64,000 bases of DNA, taken from the NCBI GenBank assembly GCA_039881045.1, contig JAYWVB010000059.1, positions 122,245 through 186,244 on the forward strand, read 5' to 3'. A model generated the notes under the pieces. The model did not search any database, was not told the origin of the DNA, and worked only from the letters and a program-made list of their open reading frames with translations. Within the stretch, counting starts at the first letter, position 1; every line of letters starts with the position of its first letter. The position numbers and the translations under genes are program-made. Of the stretch, positions 56,801-64,000 are shown piece by piece. This DNA is from Chaetomium olivaceum. Its lineage: Eukaryota; Ascomycota; Sordariomycetes; Sordariales; Chaetomiaceae.

Positions 56801-59800
56801 CCATAGAAATTGAGTCGGGCGTCATCCTGAGGACAGTCCGGTAACTCACTAATAATTGTCTCGAGCATACTGAGACAAAGACAGAGCAATCACGTTTTGC
56901 TCGCTTTTACTAGTGGCGGAGAAATGATCTTGCCATCCACCAACATCCGGTCCCGAGTCGGGACCCCGGCCCCGAGAGATACCTGTTTCCGCCCGGGAAC
57001 AGAGCAAACACTTTGCTGAGGGCGTGGGTCCTCCGTGATATGTCTCCACCGCGTGCACGCCCACACGCCATCCATTGACCTGCGAGTCAGGAGAGAACTG
57101 CTTTCACATCGCTCGACAGATTATCCTCGTCAATCTCCGTCAATCCCCATCCGCCGGTTACCGAGACGTCGGCGAAGGAACCACAACGGCCGCCCGCGAT
57201 TGGAGTCTATTTTGAGCGCGATTCCACACTGAGTACAACTCCGGCTGCCACTCCCGGTGACAAGCCGGTGCGGAGCCGTGGTGCACATTTTTTCAATTGG
57301 TCCCAAACGGATCCCGTCGACGGGGGTCTATCCTTGGGACGATGGTCGCTTTCACGGGGATCCTCCTCAAAGCGAGACCTCGCTGTTGCAATATGTTTGC
57401 CGAGGCCGTCGCCCTGCATGCACGTTGCCGAGATTGCAGATGCTGGCACGAGGAGCATGCGACCTGCCATCCGATTTCGTTCGAAGACTCTGGAAGGAAG
57501 CAGCTGTTCGTCCCGATGTCCCGCCACTATTGAATGCCCATCTCCTCTGTTTGGCACTTTCCTTTTGGGGGCGACAATACCCCTGCGAAGACAACAAACA
57601 ATGGGAACTCGAGCTCATGGGTCAATGAGTTGTCTGCCTTGACTTTCCCGCATGACGATCCGACACTTGTCTTATTGTCCGGTATATGGAAGTCATTATT
57701 TTCATCTCGGGTGATGCCAATTACTATCAGACAAATAAGGTTGGCACGGGATCGAAGAGCAGATCCGGACTGCATCTTAAGTGCTTTGGTTTTATAACAG
57801 GACCCTCAGACGGGCCAGCTCTGCCGAATTCCCCAGATCCGGGATGATGTCGAGTTCTTTTATTAGAAGCCGGGCGGGATGGGAGTGGTGTGTCCAATCG
57901 TGGTGGTAAGGCTCGTTCTCCGATGGACGAACCATCCATTGGAGGCCAATTCATCTCGACCAGGCAGACTGGTTGCGTTCCCGAGGCTGGGCAACAGGCG
58001 ATACTGCAGGAACATCGGTTCACCTAATCTATGGCCCCTCAACGGAGAGAGAATTTGAGTCGGTATTGGGGATGCAGCGCGTCCAACAACCGACCAATCG
58101 GACGCATAGGTTTCCCCGCCTCGCTCTCGGTACTGCAAAGGCTGCGCGAGTTAACGAGACTAACAAGATGGAGTATGCGGGGCCTGCGATACACGGGGAA
58201 CGGAACGGAGGCTGGAAGTGCCGCCAACATGCCGCGGCGGCAATGGAAAGAATCGAAGCGGGAGAAAAGGCCGGGGAACAGCGGCCAAGCGGCCAAGCGG
58301 CCAAGCGGCTGCGGGGCTCGGCAAAGTTGGAGATGGCAAAGTGAGGCCGTTGAGCTGGGGCGTTGCCTTCACCTTCACGGAGCGGAATGCCGAGTTCAAG
58401 ACAGATGCGGCGCAACCAGCCCAATGATATCCCTGCCGAGGCGAGAGCTGGGATCTTTCAGGTCAGAGCTGACCAGGTCAACCTATGGGCGGGCCCGTTC
58501 CATGTGAACAGGCTAATTGCCGCTTCGATATTGCCGGGCAAGCACAAGGGGCTTTGAGAAGCGCAGGACCCAGAATGTGGCCGACTGAAAATTCTGGTAC
58601 CGAAACGCAGCAAAAGATGCTAATGTTCCGTGCCTCGGCGGTCACTCTCCTTTTGACGCCTCACCGGGAAGAGGTCTGCGGCGCGAACACGCAAGGTGCT
58701 GACTTGTTATGTCGGGAAAGCCGCCTCCAGCCCGCTGTTCTCGAAGCCGGAGGAACCCCATGCCATGCCTCCCAGGATCGGGGGCCTTTCACCCCGGCTT
58801 CCATGGGGGCACCCCACGAGCCAATGTCTCGGCCAAAGTCCCGCGGTCTTTTGATTGGGCAGATGACGAGGTCATCGTCCATCTTCAAGATGACACGGAC
58901 CACATCACAAATTACCGTGTGCTGCCCGCCCCTAAAAATAGGCCACGCCTTTGAACGTATCAAGTTAGCTGCCGTTTGGCCCTCGCGATGGCGCCAAGGT
59001 GGCTTGAGATCGTCGTCCCGACAGCCCCGAAAGCCTGCCGCGGCAGTGATGAAGCCAAGTGGGAGCACGGGGCAGGCCCCTCCAGAGGCGTCGCTGAAGC
59101 AACTGTATTGATGCGCGGATGCTGTCTGCCGCCTTGATTTCTCGCAAACAGAAGGAAGGTCGGTTGGTAGCGAAGCTGATTGTCGACGGGGAGGCTTCAG
59201 GCAAGAGAGACGGAACGACTTGACTTGTTTGATGACACTCGAGAACCCCACTCCTGTTCCAGACAACGGCAACCTGCATCACACTCGGGTTCCGTGCTTG
59301 TCTTCTTATTCGCCCGCCACGCACACGCCGGCGCCCGCCCCATCGATCAACATGCCAAAACCACGGCACTTGCGGCGGCGATCTCCCATCACTCTTCCCG
59401 CTTGACAACCTTTTCCCGCTTGATGATGCTTTGTGGTACTCGGGCTGACACACCGCTTGGTTTACTGGCTACCTTTGGAACCGGGAAGCCAGGTTACGAT
59501 TTGTCCGTCCATAGGACAAGCCGACTCCAACGGAGAAGAACAAACCAACGCCGGCCAACCTACCCTCATGCGGTTTGGTTGTCTTACCCACCAAAGAGGT
59601 ACGAAGTACCTTCTGTGTCCTCATCTCATCGGGCCAGGGTCCACTCTGGGGTCTGGGGGCTTCGGCAGTCGAGTGAGGATGTCGGACACCCAGTGGTCCT
59701 CGAACGCTGACGGTTGGAGAAGTCCGGTATCGATTAGTCCTTATTCGACTAAAGCTCCTGCTCACAACTCCCAATTAGCAAGTGAGTGTTATGAAATACC

Positions 59801-62800
59801 GATGCAGGGTAGCGACCCAGCAACACGGCTTCAGGAGACAAGCGTCGATCTTATCGAAGTTCCCTGCGCATTATCACAGCGCGACATGACGGAACGTTCG
59901 ATGTTAATTGCCCAGGAACTATCGAAAACAAAACCATCCCAACAGGAGCAAGATGCGACGCTGCTGCGCACATGCCATACGACGCCAGCGGCGGAGGGTT
60001 GCAACAGTACAACAAAACCACCCATCTCGGCAATGCGAAGGATCCCCGGCACGTGGAGTTTCGCTACCTTCCCCCCACTCGGGTCTGGCGTCGTTCTTAG
60101 CGTTACAAGCTGCCGTATTTCCGGATCTGACGAGCGGGCGTCGTGATCTGTACCCCCACTCGATGGACCCCTTTTACGGATCTCGTCCCTTATTGACCCG
60201 ACCAGCAAGAGCATGTTGATGTCCACCAAGCAACTCCTGGCTGCGATATGGTGCGTGCTTTGACGGACGAGGATGGTGATGTCGGAGAAACAACGAGGCA
60301 TTCCACCCGGCTCTTTTCTCAGGGTGGAGTCGTCGATTGATAGTGGCTCGCTTGATAAATCCTCGGGCTGGGGAACGGAACCCAGATCTGCGCTTGAAGA
60401 CCACCCCTGCACCATCCTCCATCCCCGGCATCTGTTTCTCGGCTGTTCGCGTTGAATCCCCATGACTTTTGCCGCATCTCCGCATCATCGCTGGAGCCGG
60501 AAGTCGTTCATCAACCTTGCTACCAAGTATTGTGCGCGGAGGGGGGCATGATGATCAGTTGTTACCCCTGAATTTCTCGAAGCAAGCAAGCACGGGGATG
60601 CTTGTTACCTGCGGTGCTACCCCTCGCGGCAGTTCAACTTCCCCCATCTCCACCACGCTGGAGCCCTCTGAGAACCGGTGTAAAAACCAAGGTCACAACC
60701 AAGAACAGGGGGAAGGTCAAAAAAACCGACACTGCGGCTCCAACGTCTTGAGACTCCGCAGTGGCCAAGACCGCGACTATCCCCCATCACCCGCACCATT
60801 GAGAGAGCCACGTGAGGGTCCATCACCGAAGAGAAAGAAAAAAAGAGCTCACACGTGAAAATCGTTCGTCTCATAGTTACGTTACAAGACAGGAAAGAGA
60901 CGCGTATCGCACAGTGCGGTCCCAACGCTCGCATATCGACCTCCCTTCAAGGGCCTAGCCCCGAGATCCCAATTCTTGCGCGGCCCGCGGCGGAGCGGCG
61001 TTTCCTCGCCCGTCAAGGTCATGGTGGTGGTTGCAATCGTCATCATCGCCGTTGTCCACCGGTCGTCCCGTCACCACCAACAGGTGGAACTCTCTCCTCC
61101 ACACTTTACCTGCATCAGCAACGGAAACGGGGTTGCTGCCTTCCCGGCTTCTCGCTTCTGTGGCCAGATCTCGGTTCCCCCAGTAGAGTAGTGGCCCCCT
61201 CGAGGATTCCACAACCAAGAGGTTGCCCTGCATCCCCGAGGCACCAACAAAATTAGGTTTTTCTACACCACGCTGCAGGAGCCTGATCAGCACCCCGGCA
61301 GATGTAACCTTGTTTCAGGTGGGATGAACAACATTGGAGTGTACATAGTGTCGTAGCTCTCGCGGGGCTCGGCTATGTTTACGCAGTCTGGACGGGAGCA
61401 GCCACAAGAGAGGGTTGCAAGTGCACCCTTCCTGCGCACGCTGTGGTAACGCAGGAGGCTCAAGGCAAAACAGGACCGGGTTCCACGCGAGACACAGACA
61501 CGGACACAGACACACAAGACACAGACAACTAGAGAGACGGCATACAGAGTAGAGTTGCCGTGGTGGTGGCAAAAGGGGGTTGGAACCAACAGGCCCAACG
61601 AAAACATGCGAGCTGCACGGTGTTCCGCGAAAGGAAAATGGTGGGATCCATCCATACGACTCTACAAAACGAACCGGGTCCAGATTCACATGTCGAGGCA
61701 CGCCATTCGTTTCTCTTTTGACCCTTTTTCCTTTCTTGCGCTGCGGACCATTCATCTGAGAGACAAAGATACGGGAATCGTTCGTCCCATCTCTTTGTCA
61801 AGAGAGTCAACGGTTGCCTTGCACAGCGGGCCGGTTGATCCCGCCCGTCTCGGTCAGTGAAGTCCAAACCTGGTACACACACTATGGACGCATCGCTGCG
61901 TCAGTATGGCACCGACTGCAAGACAAGGCAGGAGGTGTCTGTTGTAACCTCAGTCTGACTGTCCCTTCCCTCAACACATGCAGTGCCCTGTTTGAAGAGC
62001 CGAGGCGTTCATCCGCCCCCTGACTGAACCCCCAGGCCAAGGCTGGCCCCCGACTGGCACTTACACATCCAAGTCGACGTGGTGCGACGGACGATCGGGG
62101 GTTGTAAATCGTCACTCGTCGGCGAGAAAGTCCTAGCCGGCTAGCCAGCCAGCATGACCAAAGACAGGGGTGCGTGGAGAAGCGCAGCTCGCAGTTCGTT
62201 TTGTCTCTCACACCGAGTCTCAACAAGAAGTCTCCGATGCTCAAGTGCCAACGGGGGCTTGGATTGCCGGTGTGGCGGCCAATGAAGGTTCGACGACGTC
62301 ACAGAAATGCTACCGTTTGGGATAAACTCCCGAGACACGGGCATGCACGCTGTGAGTCGATGCGGGAGTTCCCCGAGAATGTCGACGTCGATCTGGACGC
62401 TTCCTTGTCTTGCACCGTGACTTTCCGCCAACGAAGCGACGATGTGAGACCGAGTCAGTCGTTGCTTGCCGTCAGGTTCTCCTTCCACGTGTCCGAGAGA
62501 GCGAACGGTTGCGAGGGGGGCGTGCGGGCCTGAGCTATTTTCCCATTCTCGACGACACTAGTGTTTGCATTTTACTCAAGCGGGTTAGCTCCCGAGATCC
62601 TCATCACGCAAGATGTTCTTCCGCCGGTGTGTCTTTCAGATGCTCGGTCTTAGCTTCTTGAAGCTAGCGTTTTTTTTCGTGGGGATCCGGGAGCCTGGGC
62701 ATCACCCTGCAATTCGATCAGTTGTGGACCGGCTGTCGAGAGCTAGCATTGGTACGAATAGAACTCCAAAAGCCAGGATAGAATCGTTCGATTCTCGTCA

Positions 62801-64000
62801 ATTTTTTACGGTGGCTTTTCGGACAGCGAGATGATGCCATGCAGCTAACCACCATTTCCGGAGAGGCGTCGACGAGGAGTTCTTTTGCGCGCTGTGGATA
62901 TGAGGAGACGAGTAGATGTTCCTTTCATCTTACCGATGCGTCCGTAAACGAAAGGCTCGTTGGCTGACGATACGCTCATCCACCTCAACGGTCGATCAAG
63001 CGAGCGGCGGGCCGGTGACCGCGGGCGCACGAGGCCCCGGAAGATCTGCGTCGCAGGCCGGCGTGCTGGCGCGGCTGAACCCGTGTCTGGCGCCGTTGGT
63101 TCTGCCATGTATGCACGGTAATTTACACCCACGGAATGTATTGGACGGCCCAGTAATGCGTGTCTGGCGTGCGGGTTCCAAAGAAGAGACATGCAGGTCC
63201 TCGATGAGAGGGGGATATATTAAGCCACCGCTGGTGGAATTTCGGATGATTGCTGTCCTGCGGACGGCCTCGAGCCAGCAGTGATATCGGTCGAGTGTGC
63301 AACCATTTTGTGTATTGATATGTAAAGGTCTGGCAGGTTGGGGGTTTTCTCCACTACACCACCTCGGTCTGCCTGTGAGGCGTCGTCTCGTCATAGCCCG
63401 GCCGGCAGCGGCAGTGGTAATGAGTGGCAGTGAAAAGATCAGCTGAATCGGGGTCAGATGGGGAGAGTTCACTTCACAACAAGCCCGAGCACGGGGGGCC
63501 AACCAGGGCTCGTTTCTGGACTGCCGCAGTACTCCCACGTGTCTGGAGCTCGGCTGTTGCTCTGCCCGTTGATGGGAGCGAGCTCAGCTCCTGCACCTCG
63601 TGTCTTGGCAACTGCAAACAGATGGACCGCAGGCCCCCGGCTTATTTTATTCGGGCGGCGGAAAGGCGGTTTGATGGATGGGGGGAAGAGGGAAATCAGC
63701 CGGATGATGCTGGATGGCGGCCGCGGTGGCCGGTATTGCATAGAAGCGAGTTTGTGGCGTTCTTCGGAGGCGAGATGTGACTGGCGACGCACGGCGGAGG
63801 GTCTGGTAAACGAGGAGCTGTTCGTTTGGATCCGGGAAGGGGGCGTTCTCCGGGCTTTTGCGCAAACCAGCGATCCTTCATGCGTCATGACGCGACGGGG
63901 TGATTTGAGAGCCTGTGGGCGAATGGTGAGAAACTGTTTTGTGTCAGAAGAAGAGAGGAACTTTCGTCAGGGCCGCTCCTTCTCGTCTCTCTCTCGTCAA
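53892..64000. other. 10-kb region without a supportable gene
   Basis: Both strands hold only short to medium open frames with no recognisable domain or plausible intron-joined series. The longest are 59433-60146 (+), 59831-60463 (-), 58485-59111 (+) and 58661-59272 (-). The base composition is not notably AT-rich, so this is not a typical RIP-mutated repeat island. It could be the long upstream region of a gene beyond the right edge, hold non-coding transcripts, or hide a gene obscured by base errors. Confidence 0.5.
58281..58308 (+). repeat. Short tandem repeat (GCGGCCAA)3
   Basis: Three perfect copies plus a partial GCGG in the gene-poor right end. No evident function. Confidence 0.9.

Noticed and set aside
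60976..61191. Small plus-strand frame with a hydrophobic stretch (VKVMVVVAIVIIAVV)
   Set aside because: Surrounded by non-coding sequence and without homology or splice context; hydrophobic runs like this arise by chance from GTC/ATC-rich DNA.

Overview
The window reads as nuclear DNA of a filamentous ascomycete, most likely a Sordariomycete close to the Sordariales. Genes are split by short GT-AG introns of about 45-220 bp with CTAAC/CTGAC-type branch sites. Coding exons are GC-rich. The gene set is fungal: a Ctf1/Far-type Zn2Cys6 regulator, Ste24, Erg12, Ram2, Mtr2, Pga2, Sad1, Utp13, a Met12-type MTHFR, Any1 and others. No bacterial-style operons or prokaryotic mobile elements were seen.

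Layout. 0-19 kb: a Zn2Cys6 regulator of the cutinase/fatty-acid family, a 1022-aa GAS2-domain protein, a secreted class-3 lipase and a secreted GH3 beta-glucosidase, separated by wide intergenic regions that hold two copies of one tRNA-derived SINE-like repeat. 19-33 kb: a dense housekeeping block with mitochondrial ribosomal protein bL34m, CAAX protease Ste24, an 87-aa four-exon protein, ribosomal protein eL38, an ABM/Dabb-like protein, mevalonate kinase Erg12, prenyltransferase alpha subunit Ram2, Mtr2, Pga2 and Mhf1/CENP-S. 34-54 kb: a multi-pass membrane protein, Utp13, Sad1, an eIF4E of the 4EHP type, a Met12-type MTHFR, a probable nuclear disordered protein and the PQ-loop protein Any1. 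54-64 kb: about 10 kb with no gene I can support.

How genes relate. Ste24, Erg12 and Ram2 act in one pathway: mevalonate to prenyl diphosphate, attachment of the prenyl group to CaaX proteins, then removal of -aaX. All three lie within about 10 kb. The lipase and beta-glucosidase are secreted degradative enzymes, and the first gene belongs to a family that controls lipid and cutin use. Utp13, Sad1, eIF4E, eL38 and bL34m are RNA or translation genes.

Caveat. Many genes between 24 and 54 kb, plus the first one, are open only if a single base is restored, usually in a short G or C run. Since essential genes are hit repeatedly, base-calling or assembly indels are the best explanation. I therefore report gene spans with the breaks noted rather than calling pseudogenes. 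Exon boundaries were derived by eye from splice signals, phase and remembered family resemblance.
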